Of a DNA stretch of 64,000 nucleotides, positions 36,602-45,278 are shown piece after piece. The position numbers and the translations under genes are program-made. The number at the start of each line of letters is the position of its first letter. Position 1 is the stretch's first letter. Origin of the DNA: Labilithrix luteola (GTDB lineage: Bacteria; Myxococcota_A; Polyangia; Polyangiales; Polyangiaceae). Location of the stretch: the NCBI RefSeq assembly GCF_001263205.1, contig NZ_CP012333.1, positions 11,451,501 to 11,515,500 of the forward strand, read 5' to 3'. The notes below the pieces were generated by a model. It was given only the letters and a program-made list of their open reading frames with translations, ran no database searches and was not told the origin of the DNA.

Positions 36602-37534
36602 ATGTCCAAACCGACACTGCGTGTCGTTTCGCTCCTGCCTTCGGCGACGGAGATCGTCTGCGCCATCGGAGCCACGGACCAGCTGGTCGGCATCTCGCAC
36701 GAATGCGACTTCCCCGAGGAGATCCGCAATCGCCCCGTGCTCACGAGCGCCCGCGTTCCAACCCGAGGCTCGAGCCAAGCCATCGACGCGGCCGTTCGTG
36801 CGGTCGTGCACGACGCGCTCAGCATCTATGACGTGAACGAAGAGCTGCTCGCTGCGCTCCGCCCCGACGTGATCGTCACGCAAGACCTCTGTGAAGTGTG
36901 CGCCGTATCGCTCGACGACGTGCAGCGCGCCGTGGCGAAGATGGCCCACGCCGAGCACGTGCGCATCGTGAGCACGAAGCCCACGCGCCTGCGTGACGTC
37001 TTCGGTGACATCGAGCGAATCGCCGAAGCGCTCGACCGGCGCGAGGAAGGGCGAGCGCTGCGTACTCGGCTCGAAGAACGCATCCAGGAGATCGCCGCCC
37101 GCGCCGCCGCCGCTTCGACTCGCCCGCGTGTCGTCTCGATCGAATGGCTCGAGCCCATCATGCTCGGCGGTACATGGATGCCCGAGCTCATCGCGCTCAC
37201 CGGCGCCATCGCGATCGGCGCCGATCCCGGCGCGCTTGCCCCCACCGTGACGTCGGCCGCGCTGACGAAGCTCGATCCCGACGTCGTCATCGTCAAACCT
37301 TGCGGCTTCGACATCGCCCGCACGCTCGAGGAACGCGAGCTCGTCGAACGCGCCATCACCTCCGCCGTACGCCCGTCCGCGCGCATCTACGTGAGCGACG
37401 GGAACGCCTTCTTCAATCGCCCCGGACCGCGCCTCGTCGAGTCGCTCGAGATCATGGCGGCCTGCGTGCATCCGACGCTGTTTCCCGAGCTCCGCGAAGC
37501 CCACGCCGCGAACATCCTGGCGCTTCGCGAGTGA
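36602..37534 (+). CDS. Cobalamin/metal-type substrate-binding protein (BtuF-like)
   Basis: The 310-residue protein has the periplasmic-binding-protein layout of the BtuF/FecB class: RVVSLLPSATEIVCAIGATDQLVGISHECDFPEEI, YDVNEELLAALRPDVIVTQDLCEVC, a long connecting helix and VVSIEWLEPIMLGGTWMPELI. No signal peptide is present, and the start ATG sits directly before the first strand, so it may be cytoplasmic like other cobalamin-binding proteins of this type. No ABC transporter genes are adjacent. Divergent from the PEBP lipoprotein. Confidence 0.82.
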   Translation: MSKPTLRVVSLLPSATEIVCAIGATDQLVGISHECDFPEEIRNRPVLTSARVPTRGSSQAIDAAVRAVVHDALSIYDVNEELLAALRPDVIVTQDLCEVCAVSLDDVQRAVAKMAHAEHVRIVSTKPTRLRDVFGDIERIAEALDRREEGRALRTRLEERIQEIAARAAAASTRPRVVSIEWLEPIMLGGTWMPELIALTGAIAIGADPGALAPTVTSAALTKLDPDVVIVKPCGFDIARTLEERELVERAITSAVRPSARIYVSDGNAFFNRPGPRLVESLEIMAACVHPTLFPELREAHAANILALRE

Positions 37535-37647
37535 GCCGTTAGGTGCGATCCATGCTCGAGCTCGCACGAGCGCGAGCGGCGAGCGCAAAGTATGCGTGAC
37601 GATGGGACGTGCCCGGGGCGGCGAACGGGATTAGGGTCCCGCCCGCC

Positions 37648-38600
37648 GTGAGCACAGGAGCACGTCGACGCCGAGAACCGCGAGCCATTGGGCTCGTCGT
37701 AGCGGCGTGTCTCTGCGCGCTGGCGCTCGGTCTTCCCTCGCGCGCTTGGGCGCAAGCGTGCTGCGCGGGGTCCGGTGCCGTCACTCCCGGACGCCTCGCC
37801 CTCCACGAAGACGCGCTCGTCGGCATCCAGGTGCGTGCCGCGCACGTCTTCGGCTCGTTCGACGCCGAGGCTCACTACGCGGGGCCAGCGCCGGGAGCTC
37901 GGAGCAAGACTTCGAACAGGACTTCATCGGGTCGCTTCGCCTGCCGGTCATCGATCGGGCGCAGATCTCCGTCCTCGTGCCGTTCGTCGAAACACGCCGC
38001 AAAGCGAGTGGCGTCTCGGACTTCGGTGGCGGCATCGGCGACGTGAACCTGAGCGCGCGCTACGACTTCCTCTATGCCGGCCAATCGCGATGGGTACCCG
38101 GCATCGCCGTCCTCGCGGGCGTCACCCTTCCCACGGGCACGTCCCCCGAGGCGGCCACACCTCCCCTCGCCGCGGACGCGACCAGCACGGGCGCCTACCA
38201 GGGAAACGCTGGCTTCGCGCTCGAACAGACCTTCGGTCCGTGGCTCGTCACGGCGTACGGCATCGTCGCCAAGCGCGCCTCGCGCATCGTGCAAGGTGTC
38301 GACACCACGCTCGGCACGCAGTGGACGGCTCTCGCCGCCGTCGCGTACACGTTCCCCGGCGATTACGCCGCGGCGCTGTCGGCTTCCTACACGGTCGAAG
38401 GCTACGCGGAGCTCAACGGCGAGATCGATAGGAAATCCCCACGACGCGTTCCTCTCGTCGCGCTCTCGGGCGTCGTTCCCTTCACGGATCACTTCCGCGT
38501 GCAGGGCGCCCTCAACGTCAATCCGCCGCTCAGCGAGCTCGGCAAAAATCAGCTCGCCACCATCGGCCTCGCGGCCACGGCAATCTACGCATGGTACTGA
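37648..38600 (+). pseudogene. Outer-membrane beta-barrel protein gene interrupted by a one-base frameshift
   Basis: The 5' frame gives a signal peptide (GLVVAACLCALALGLPSRAWAQACC) and an ascending strand up to AEAHYAG. The other frame continues SSEQDFEQDFIGSLRLPVID and alternating strands (GIGDVNLSARYDFLYAG, VTAYGIVAKRAS, FRVQGALNVNPPL) to a final AIYAWY. One missing G in the GGGG at 37881-37884 explains the break; with five Gs the text reads YAGASAGSSEQD. The restored protein has about 317 residues. It overlaps the next gene by 10 nt. It could be an assembly error. Confidence 0.75.
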
Positions 38601-39172
38601 TCTCCCGCTCGCTTCGCCCCGCACTCTTCGGACTCGTGCTTTCGCTCGCCGTCGGCTGTACGCCGTCGCGTGCGCCCGAGACGCCCGCCTTGACCCTCGC
38701 CGACACGAGCGGCGCGAGCACCACCCTCCCCGGCGATCTCGCGCGCTCGAAGCTCACCGTGCTCGTCTTCTACGCCGATCATTGCCCGTGCTTCCGCGTG
38801 CATGAAGAACGCATCAAGGAGCTCGACAAGGCGTATGGCCCCAAAGGCGTGCGCTTCCTTCTGGTCGACTCCGAGGTGGAGGCCACGCTCGAACGCGACA
38901 CCGAATCGGCGCGCGAGCGCAGTCTTCCTCCCATCGCCATCGACCCCGGCGCGAAGCTCGCCGATGCGCTCGGCGCGCAATACGCAACGTACAGCGTGGT
39001 CCTCGATGAAGGCGGTCGCGTTCGCTACCGCGGCGGGCTCGACACCGACAAGAACCGTCTGACCAACGACGCGAAGCCCTACCTGCGCGACGCGCTCGAC
39101 GATCTGCTCGCCGGCCGCGACCCGCGCGTGCCCGAGGGCAAGGCGCTCGGCTGCGCGCTTCAGACGCGCTGA
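38591..39172 (+). CDS. Thioredoxin-fold (redoxin) lipoprotein with CxC motif
   Basis: The 193-residue precursor has a lipoprotein signal (LVLSLAVGC). The redoxin domain has VLVFYADHCPCFRVHEERIKEL, where the active site is Cys-Pro-Cys rather than CxxC. It then runs through GVRFLLVDSEVEA and IDPGAKLADALGAQYATYSVVLDE to a C-terminal Cys (EGKALGCALQTR). The extra C-terminal cysteine could pair with the CPC site. Probably a periplasmic thiol or metal-delivery protein. It overlaps the barrel gene by 10 nt, so the two likely work together. Confidence 0.82.
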   Translation: MVLISRSLRPALFGLVLSLAVGCTPSRAPETPALTLADTSGASTTLPGDLARSKLTVLVFYADHCPCFRVHEERIKELDKAYGPKGVRFLLVDSEVEATLERDTESARERSLPPIAIDPGAKLADALGAQYATYSVVLDEGGRVRYRGGLDTDKNRLTNDAKPYLRDALDDLLAGRDPRVPEGKALGCALQTR

Positions 39173-39173
39173 A

Positions 39174-39719
39174 TCACTGCGAGAGGTTCCAGATCGCGCG
39201 GGCGAGCAGCGCGAGCACGGCGAGGCCGACGACGGCGGCAGCGACGATAGCGATCGTGCGGCCGTTTCCGCTCGAAGCAATCCGGCGCATGCCACTCTCG
39301 TCCGCCGCGTCCTCTGCTCGAGGATGCACCGCCGCGGCCTTCGGAGCCTCCACGACCGTCACCGCGAGACCGAAGGCCGAGAGGATGGCGCGCGACTTCT
39401 CGGCGAACGCCGCGTACGCGGCCGCGTCGAATGGCAGGGGCCGCTTGAAGCGCTCCTCGTGCATCGCTTTGACGCTCTCGTAGGAGCGAACGTCCGCGCG
39501 CTTGTCACCGGCATGAATGACCCCGACGACGAGAGACATTCCACTCGGCGGCCGAAGCGTCAGGTGCTGGAGCGCGAGTAGCCCGCCTTTCGTACTTCCC
39601 TCGGGCGCCGTCATCTCCACCGTGTAGTCGCCCACCTTCGTCTCGCGGAAGGCCGCGCGATAGGTGTCCGCAATGGTGTTCGCGTGGGCCGAGTATTGGG
39701 TGAGGAGATTGGCTTTCAT
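39174..39719 (-). CDS. Tail-anchored hypothetical protein
   Basis: The 181-residue protein has a mixed alpha/beta N-terminal domain (VEMTAPEGSTKGGLLALQHLTL, MSLVVGVIHAGDKRADVRSYESVKAMHEERF), an acidic linker and a single C-terminal transmembrane helix (TIAIVAAAVVGLAVLALLARAIW). No family recognised. ATG 39719 begins a helical N-terminus; the open frame upstream lacks coding character. Converges with the redoxin gene. Confidence 0.65.
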   Translation of the reverse strand: MKANLLTQYSAHANTIADTYRAAFRETKVGDYTVEMTAPEGSTKGGLLALQHLTLRPPSGMSLVVGVIHAGDKRADVRSYESVKAMHEERFKRPLPFDAAAYAAFAEKSRAILSAFGLAVTVVEAPKAAAVHPRAEDAADESGMRRIASSGNGRTIAIVAAAVVGLAVLALLARAIWNLSQ

Positions 39720-39896
39720 GGCAGGGGCGCTCGAGGGGTGGACGACTCGACGTCGCCGTCCATCGTAGCCGACGAGAACACGCGCACACGAACCAATGCA
39801 CTCACGTCGCGTGCGTGGAAGAGCTTCGCTACCGAGTCGACCCGCAGTCGACGAACCGAGCTGGCACGGAGGGCGCGCGGCTCGTATTCTTTCGAC

Positions 39897-40193
39897 GTGG
39901 CCGTTCCGTCTCCGTTCGCGCACGTCCTCCATACGGAGACCATCGCGAAGCTCGCACGTGGCAACGCCCTCTCGAACGGACGCGCGTATGCCGAGAAGGG
40001 GCGCGTGAAGGCCCTCACCAAGAAGGACGGACAGCTGCTCGGCATCGTCCACGGAACGGACCTCTACGCCGTCTCCATCTGGGTGAAGGGCGACGGCCTC
40101 GGCTACCTCTGCTCGTGCCCGGCCGGAAAAGAAGGATCCTTCTGCAAGCATTGCGTCGCGGTAGCGATCGCCTGGCTCTCGCAGCAAAGCTGA
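39897..40193 (+). CDS. SWIM zinc-finger protein
   Basis: A 98-residue protein ending in a SWIM motif CSCPAGKEGSFCKHC (CxCx7CxH) that binds zinc. The N-terminal part (ALSNGRAYAEKGRVKALTKKDGQLLGIVHGTDLYAVSIWV) is the usual strand-rich portion. SWIM domains bind DNA or protein partners; the role here is unknown. The GTG at 39897 precedes PSPFAHVLHTETIAKLARGN; upstream in-frame codons are not convincing. Confidence 0.8.
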   Translation: MAVPSPFAHVLHTETIAKLARGNALSNGRAYAEKGRVKALTKKDGQLLGIVHGTDLYAVSIWVKGDGLGYLCSCPAGKEGSFCKHCVAVAIAWLSQQS

Positions 40194-40324
40194 CGACTTT
40201 CTTCGTTGCGCCAACATGGCGCTTCGCGGGACGGCACGGCGCAAGCCAACGCCCGTCACACCCGTCACCCGTCTGTTAGCCGAGCGATTCGACAAGGGCA
40301 CGGCAAGTGCTAGAGCGCGCGCCG

Positions 40325-40858
40325 ATGACACAATCGCTCCGCTCGCTCCGCTCGATCTGCTCGCTCGCCTTCGCCGTGGCCACGCTGGTCGGCTGCGGTA
40401 GCCCGCAGAAGCCGGCCGTGTTCGCCACCTCCGCCAAGATCGACACCGGCGTCGACACCGTCGCGCGAACGCTGGCCTCCGAGGGCTATTCGACCGCGCA
40501 CGTCGACCGTCAGGCCGGCATCGTCCACACGGAGTGGAAGGACACGGGGTTTCTCTACGGTCAGGTCCAACAGCGCAACGCCACGCTCGTGCGACGCTTC
40601 ACGGTCGTTCTCGCTCCACAAGGCGAGGGCTCGCAGGTCACCGTGCGCATGGACTTGAAGCGCTGCGCGCAGGGCGGCTTCTCCATCGACGGCGCGGAGG
40701 TGCGCGGTCCGTGCGAGGAAGCGGAGCTCGTGCCGGAGAAGATGCAAGAGGAGCTCGATCTCCTCGGCGGCAAGGTTCGCACGGCGCTCAGCGCCCCGGT
40801 CGCGGCGCCCGCGGACGGCACGCCGGCGCCCGTGTCGTCGAACTCGACGCAGCTCTGA
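40325..40858 (+). CDS. Lipoprotein, unknown function
   Basis: The 177-residue precursor has signal MTQSLRSLRSICSLAFAVAT followed by LVGC. The mature domain has a helix (DTVARTLASEGYSTAHVD) and strands (IVHTEWKDTGFLYG, LVRRFTVVLAPQGEGSQVTVRMDLKRC) as in BamC- or DUF-like envelope lipoproteins. Two cysteines (CAQG, GPCEE) may form a disulfide. Followed by a clear terminator. Confidence 0.72.
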   Translation: MTQSLRSLRSICSLAFAVATLVGCGSPQKPAVFATSAKIDTGVDTVARTLASEGYSTAHVDRQAGIVHTEWKDTGFLYGQVQQRNATLVRRFTVVLAPQGEGSQVTVRMDLKRCAQGGFSIDGAEVRGPCEEAELVPEKMQEELDLLGGKVRTALSAPVAAPADGTPAPVSSNSTQL

Positions 40859-40883
40859 CGCGCGCATCGTATTCACGATCTTC

Positions 40884-40912
40884 GAGGCGAAGCGCTTCCC
40901 GCGTTTCGCCTC
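40884..40912 (+). terminator. Rho-independent terminator
   Basis: GAGGCGAAGCGC pairs with GCGTTTCGCCTC (12 bp, one G-T pair) around a TTCCC loop, followed by GTTTCATTT. It lies 25 nt after the stop of the lipoprotein gene and insulates it from the signalling operon downstream. Confidence 0.8.
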
Positions 40913-41269
40913 GTTTCATTTCCTGCCCCCACATGACTCGCCGAGCCGACCTTGCGGTCGCTCGTGACGCGCTAAGGAAACGCCTGACAACGGAAACCGC
41001 CACGCGTCGTCGCGCGACGTGATCGCGATTCATGCGCACGCATGGTTTTCCGAGCCCGGCGCACCGGCACGCGCACGCCATCGTGATGGCCACTCGACGT
41101 ACCACGCGCACGCGACTCGCAACGCATCGCGACAGCCACGAACGAGCACGGTCGCGCTGAGTCGATCGTCGTGCGAAGCGTTTGCGTGCGTTCACGCTGC
41201 ACGCGTAACGTCGATCCTAGCGGAGGTCGACGCCGACGCCGGCGCGACTCTGGGAGGGGCAGGAGTGTC
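40913..41269. other. Leader region of the signalling operon
   Basis: About 357 nt without a supported gene. The segment is full of short CGCACGC/GCGTGCG words and ends with AGGAG before the V4R gene. It should contain the operon promoter, but I cannot place -35/-10 or -24/-12 boxes with confidence. Confidence 0.45.
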
Positions 41270-42463
41270 ATGTTCGACGTTCGTGAGCTTGGCGCGCGCT
41301 TCCAGCTTCGGTTCGACAACGGCGCCTATCGCCGATGGATCGCCGGCAAGGAGGTCATCCTCCACTGCCATCACTACAACTCGCGACTGCAGAACACGAT
41401 CGAAGGAGCGAGCGCCGTCGATGGCCGAGCCATCATCGTACGCGCCGCCGAAGCAGTGTTCCGCGACCACGTGGCCAACGCCATCGCGCAGAGTGACGAC
41501 CTCGCGATGCGTCTTCGCGTAGCGCGCAACCTCTACGCGCATCTCGGCTACGGCTGGCTCGACTTCTCGCGACTCGACGCCGGTACGATCACGGCAACGG
41601 CTTCGCACTTCGTCGAAGGTTGGAATGCCGGCTTCCCCGGACGCAGCCAACCCGTCTGCTCCTTCGCCGAAGGCTATCTCCAGGGCGCCATCCACGCGGT
41701 GGCGGGCAAGACCGTCTACGTGCGCGAGCGTGAGTGCATGATCGCGGGCGCTTCGGCGTGCCGCTTCGAGGTGGTCACGGAGCGGAGCGAGCCCGTCGCC
41801 ACCCACGACAAGACCAAGCACGCGTTCACGCAGAAGGCCCCACCGGCATCGCTTCCGTCGAACGTCGACAGCGACAAGATCGTGCAGGCGCTCGTCGAGA
41901 TGCCGATCCACGGCAACCCCGAAGGGCTCATTCCCGCGTTCGGTGTCTATCTCGCAAGCACACCCGCCGACTTCTACAACCGCATCTGCCTCGACTTCAT
42001 CACCGCGATGGGCGAAGCGGGCTTGGCAAGCACGGCGAAGAAGCTCCTCGTGTTCGATGCCGAGACGTGCGGCATGAACACGTTCCGCGGAATCATGAGC
42101 TCGCCCGAATGGGATGGCCTGGTAGGGCCGATGATCGAACAGCCCTCCGACAGTCTCTTCGGCATCGTCGCGGTCAGCAACGCGCTCGGCTGGGGAAACT
42201 GGCACATCACGAAGCACACGTCGCCGAATGCCGTCACCCTCGAGTCGCTCAACGGCTACGAGGCGTTCGGCTTTCTCGAACATCGCGGAGCGTTCGCGAA
42301 GAACCCGCAGTGCTACATGCTGACGGGCGTTGCAGCGGGCATCATGGAGCTCGTCTACGGGTCGGGAACGATCGAGGAGCGTTTCGGCACGTACGTCGCC
42401 GAGGAGACCGCGTGCATCTGCTGCGCGCGTGAGTCGTGTTCCTTCGAGGTCGAGAAGGTCTGA
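41270..42463 (+). CDS. Two-domain V4R (4-vinyl reductase fold) sensor protein
   Basis: The 397-residue protein carries two V4R modules. The first ends FAEGYLQGAIHAVAGKTVYVRERECMIAGASACRFEVV (about 125-165) and the second AAGIMELVYGSGTIEERFGTYVAEETACICCARESCSFEVEKV at the C-terminus. Each has the conserved Glu-x-x-Cys and C-x-F-E-V end; V4R domains bind small hydrophobic ligands or metal through such cysteines. No membrane segment or effector domain is present. It opens the seven-gene signalling operon and is its likely input. ATG 41270 has AGGAG upstream. Confidence 0.85.
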   Translation: MFDVRELGARFQLRFDNGAYRRWIAGKEVILHCHHYNSRLQNTIEGASAVDGRAIIVRAAEAVFRDHVANAIAQSDDLAMRLRVARNLYAHLGYGWLDFSRLDAGTITATASHFVEGWNAGFPGRSQPVCSFAEGYLQGAIHAVAGKTVYVRERECMIAGASACRFEVVTERSEPVATHDKTKHAFTQKAPPASLPSNVDSDKIVQALVEMPIHGNPEGLIPAFGVYLASTPADFYNRICLDFITAMGEAGLASTAKKLLVFDAETCGMNTFRGIMSSPEWDGLVGPMIEQPSDSLFGIVAVSNALGWGNWHITKHTSPNAVTLESLNGYEAFGFLEHRGAFAKNPQCYMLTGVAAGIMELVYGSGTIEERFGTYVAEETACICCARESCSFEVEKV

Positions 42464-42480
42464 CGGAGGGCCGGTCGAAC

Positions 42481-42783
42481 GTGGTGCCCTACCGAGAGAA
42501 GGTTCTCGCTTGCGCGCGCGGAGGCACGTTCAAGTACTTCCTGCCGCGCGACGAGGTGATGCCCGCTTGGCGGCGTCTCGAAGCCACGTTCGGCCTCATC
42601 GTGGTCACCGCAGCAACGCACACGATGCAGATCGAGTCGAAGGCGCTCATCCTCCGCGCGACGCACCTGGGCAATCCCATCACGGTCTTTCGCAAGCGGG
42701 CGTGCCGCGCCGAGGATGTCGATGTTTTTCACGGGGTGATCGGCTTCTCGGAGGACGACGAAGAAAAGGCGGGAGGGAAATGA
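42481..42783 (+). CDS. Small unknown protein of the signalling operon
   Basis: A 100-residue product (GTG 42481, CGGAGGG about 10 nt upstream). Strands such as KVLACARGGTFKYFLPRDEV, FGLIVVTAATHTMQIES and KALILRATHLGNPITVF alternate with short helices. No family recognised. It lies 17 nt after the V4R gene and overlaps the phosphatase gene by 4 nt, so it is an integral operon member and may be an adaptor between sensor and phosphatase. Confidence 0.7.
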   Translation: MVPYREKVLACARGGTFKYFLPRDEVMPAWRRLEATFGLIVVTAATHTMQIESKALILRATHLGNPITVFRKRACRAEDVDVFHGVIGFSEDDEEKAGGK

Positions 42784-44234
42784 AGATGCATCCGATCGAA
42801 GGCCTGCCCATCGGCGTCCTCGGGCTCGACCAAGCCCAGCGCATCATCGAGGTCGACCCGAAAGTCCCCGAGCTGCTCGGCGTGGAGAAGAGCGACCTCG
42901 TAGGTCGCGCCATCGACGAGCTCTTCAGCCCCAAGGATCGCAAAGGCGCGCTCGCCTTCGCCACCAAGTTGAGCAGGATCGGCACGAGCGGCATCGTCGA
43001 CGTCAACATCGTCCTCCGCTTGCTCGGCAAAGATCGCCTCGCGCGCCTGCGCGTGGTTCCCAAGGAGAGCGGCTATCTCGCGTACGTCGAGCCGAGCATG
43101 GGCGACTCGGACTTCACCCACCAGTTCGTGCTCGCCCAACAACGCTGGGACGCGCTCGTGCAGCGCTCTGAAGACGGCATCGTGCGCTTGAACGGCGACG
43201 GAAAGATCGTCGAACACAACGGCCGCTTCTTCGAGCTCATGAACTTCTCCGACGCGCACGGCGTTCGCCTCAGCGAAGACGCGCTCGTAGGACGCTCGCT
43301 CGCCACACTGCTCGGCAAGACGCTCGTGCCGGGCTTGGCCTCGTATCTGCAGGCACCTTCGGGAGACTTCTCCGCGAGCGCAAAGGCGAGCGGTGGTCGC
43401 TGGCTCGAGCTGCGAGCCACACCGCTCACGCTGCCCGCGCGCGGCATCGCCGAGACATTCGTCATCGTGCGTGACGTGAGCGACGAGCGGCGCGTCCGAG
43501 AGCGAGACGAGGTCATCGCTCGCGATCTCGAGGGAGCGCGTGCCTTCCAGCGCGCCATCCTGTCGTCGGCGCCGCCGCCACCGAACGACTTCGACATCGA
43601 CATTTTCTACGAACCCGTCGAGCGCGTCGGTGGCGACCTCTACGACGCGTGCGTGCTCGACGACGGCAGGCTTCGCCTCTTCGTCGCCGATGCAACGGGC
43701 CATGGCGTCGCCGCAGGCCTCGCCACCATGCTCATCAAGGGCTCGTACGAGCTCGTGAAGAAACGCGAAGCCACCCCACGCCTCGCCCTGCGAGCGCTCA
43801 ACGATCACGTCGCCGGCAGCTACGCGGCTCTCGAAGTCGTCTTCACCGCCGCCATCGTCGACGTGGACGTCACGAACGGAAACGTGCGCTACGCGGGTGG
43901 GGCGCATCCTCCGCCGGTCCTCGTCGAAAATGGACACGTCACGGAGCTCGAAGAGGGAGGTGCGTTCGTAGGAGCGGCTCCGGGCCTCGACTACCCCGAG
44001 GCCGAAGCCGTCATGAGCCGGGGCTCCGGTCTCTACATCTTCAGCGACGGCTTCTTCGAGACGCGAAACGTCGAAAACGAGTTCTTCGGCGACGGGCGCC
44101 TCTACAAGGCCATCGTCTCCGCGCATGCCCTCAGCCACGGCGTCGCGAACGCCATCCACGACCGCGTCGCGGCCTTCGCACGCCCGCGGCTCCCGGAAGA
44201 CGACATGACGCTCTTGGCCCTTCGTAGACACTGA
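42780..44234 (+). CDS. PAS-domain PP2C/SpoIIE-type protein phosphatase (RsbU-like)
   Basis: The 484-residue protein has a PAS-like N-terminal region (about 1-105, GLDQAQRIIEVDPKVPELLG), a second PAS (about 118-235, SEDGIVRLNGDGKIVEHNG), a coiled linker and a PP2C domain. Metal-binding Asp residues occur in ERVGGDLYDA, FVADATGHGVAAGLA, FSDGFFE and LPEDDMTLLA, so it looks active. It should dephosphorylate the STAS protein encoded downstream. Start ATG overlaps the previous stop (ATGA) behind GGGAGGG. Confidence 0.92.
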   Translation: MKMHPIEGLPIGVLGLDQAQRIIEVDPKVPELLGVEKSDLVGRAIDELFSPKDRKGALAFATKLSRIGTSGIVDVNIVLRLLGKDRLARLRVVPKESGYLAYVEPSMGDSDFTHQFVLAQQRWDALVQRSEDGIVRLNGDGKIVEHNGRFFELMNFSDAHGVRLSEDALVGRSLATLLGKTLVPGLASYLQAPSGDFSASAKASGGRWLELRATPLTLPARGIAETFVIVRDVSDERRVRERDEVIARDLEGARAFQRAILSSAPPPPNDFDIDIFYEPVERVGGDLYDACVLDDGRLRLFVADATGHGVAAGLATMLIKGSYELVKKREATPRLALRALNDHVAGSYAALEVVFTAAIVDVDVTNGNVRYAGGAHPPPVLVENGHVTELEEGGAFVGAAPGLDYPEAEAVMSRGSGLYIFSDGFFETRNVENEFFGDGRLYKAIVSAHALSHGVANAIHDRVAAFARPRLPEDDMTLLALRRH

Positions 44235-44349
44235 TCGGACGAATGGACACACACGTCACAACCCCTCCACCAACGGTCGCGCTTGAGCGCCGTTCCTACG
44301 TGTGTGTCGCTACAAGTTTCCCGACGCTCGTTGACACTACAGAACGAAA

Positions 44350-44901
44350 TTGGCTTCATGGACGGTGGGGGAGAAAAGGCAGTGGCCGTTGCAATCACCT
44401 CCTGCGCGTGAACCTGGAGAGAGCGCATACTTCGAGCTGGTGTTCAAACCGAACGTCGAGCTCGTGTCGGTGGTGAGGAAGTTCGTCTCCGAGTTCTACG
44501 AGCGCGTGGCTCCGGACGCCGAGACGGTGTCCCGTATTGCGCTTGCGACCCACGAGCTGCTGGAGAACGCCGTCAAGTACTCGCAGACGCACGAGACGGT
44601 GCTTCGCGTCGAGGTCGTCCCCGAGGTGCTGCCACCGGCGGTCCTCGTGCGCACCTGGAACCACGCCGAGCCCCAGCACGTCGACAAGCTCAGGCGGACC
44701 GTTGCAGCCCTCAACGAAGCCGACGATGCCACCACCCACTACCTCAACATGATGCGCGAGTCGTCGAAGCGGACGGAGGGCTCGGAACTCGGGCTCGCGC
44801 GCATCTCCGCGGAAGCCGAGATGGCCATCAGCATGCAAGAAGCGCCTGGAAACCGTGTTGGCATCACTGCCAGCACCGAAGCCTGGGGAGAACCTCGATG
44901 A
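44350..44901 (+). CDS. RsbW-like anti-sigma/switch serine kinase (HATPase_c_2)
   Basis: About 150-183 residues with a GHKL ATPase fold: ELVFKPNVELVSVVRKFVSEFY, N-box ATHELLENAVKYS and a C-terminal SELGLARISAEAEMAIS in place of the G2 box. It should bind and phosphorylate the STAS partner. The first codons from TTG 44350 have poor coding bias; initiation may be further inside (GTG at 44365 or 44434). Its end overlaps the STAS gene by 4 nt, the classic RsbW-RsbV neighbourhood in reverse order. No sigma factor gene is near. Confidence 0.8.
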   Translation: MASWTVGEKRQWPLQSPPAREPGESAYFELVFKPNVELVSVVRKFVSEFYERVAPDAETVSRIALATHELLENAVKYSQTHETVLRVEVVPEVLPPAVLVRTWNHAEPQHVDKLRRTVAALNEADDATTHYLNMMRESSKRTEGSELGLARISAEAEMAISMQEAPGNRVGITASTEAWGEPR

Positions 44902-45278
44902 ACGCTTTGCCGGAACTTGCCCGCTCCGAAGCGAAGGTCAGAACCAGCGCTTCGCACGAGGGAGAGGTCATCACGGTGCGCTTGGCCGGCGAGGCCGCCA
45001 TGGATGCGATGGCCACCATGGAATCTGTGCTTGCTTCGCTGCACGAAAAGGCGCAAGCCCTGGGCGTGGCTTCCGTGGCGATCGACCTGACCCAGCTCGA
45101 GTTCATGAACTCGTCCTGCTTCAAGGCGTTCGTGTCGTGGATTGACCGCGTTCAACAGATGGATGCGCAGAAGCAGTATCGCATCCGTTTCGTCTCCAAC
45201 CCCGCAATCCTGTGGCAGCGCCGCAGCTTGCATGCGCTCCAGTGTTTCGCCGCGGAGCTGATTAGTATCGACCGTTGA
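44898..45278 (+). CDS. STAS-domain anti-sigma antagonist-like protein (RsbV/SpoIIAA type)
   Basis: The 126-residue protein has the STAS core VITVRLAGEAAMDAM, VASVAIDLTQLEFMNSSCFKAFVSWI and RIRFVSN. Ser72-Ser73 in EFMNSSCF occupy the usual phosphorylation site. ATG overlaps the kinase stop by 4 nt. It is the expected substrate of the RsbW-like kinase and the PP2C phosphatase. The C-terminal extension (AILWQRRSLHALQCFAAELI) is longer than in minimal RsbV. Confidence 0.88.
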   Translation: MNALPELARSEAKVRTSASHEGEVITVRLAGEAAMDAMATMESVLASLHEKAQALGVASVAIDLTQLEFMNSSCFKAFVSWIDRVQQMDAQKQYRIRFVSNPAILWQRRSLHALQCFAAELISIDR

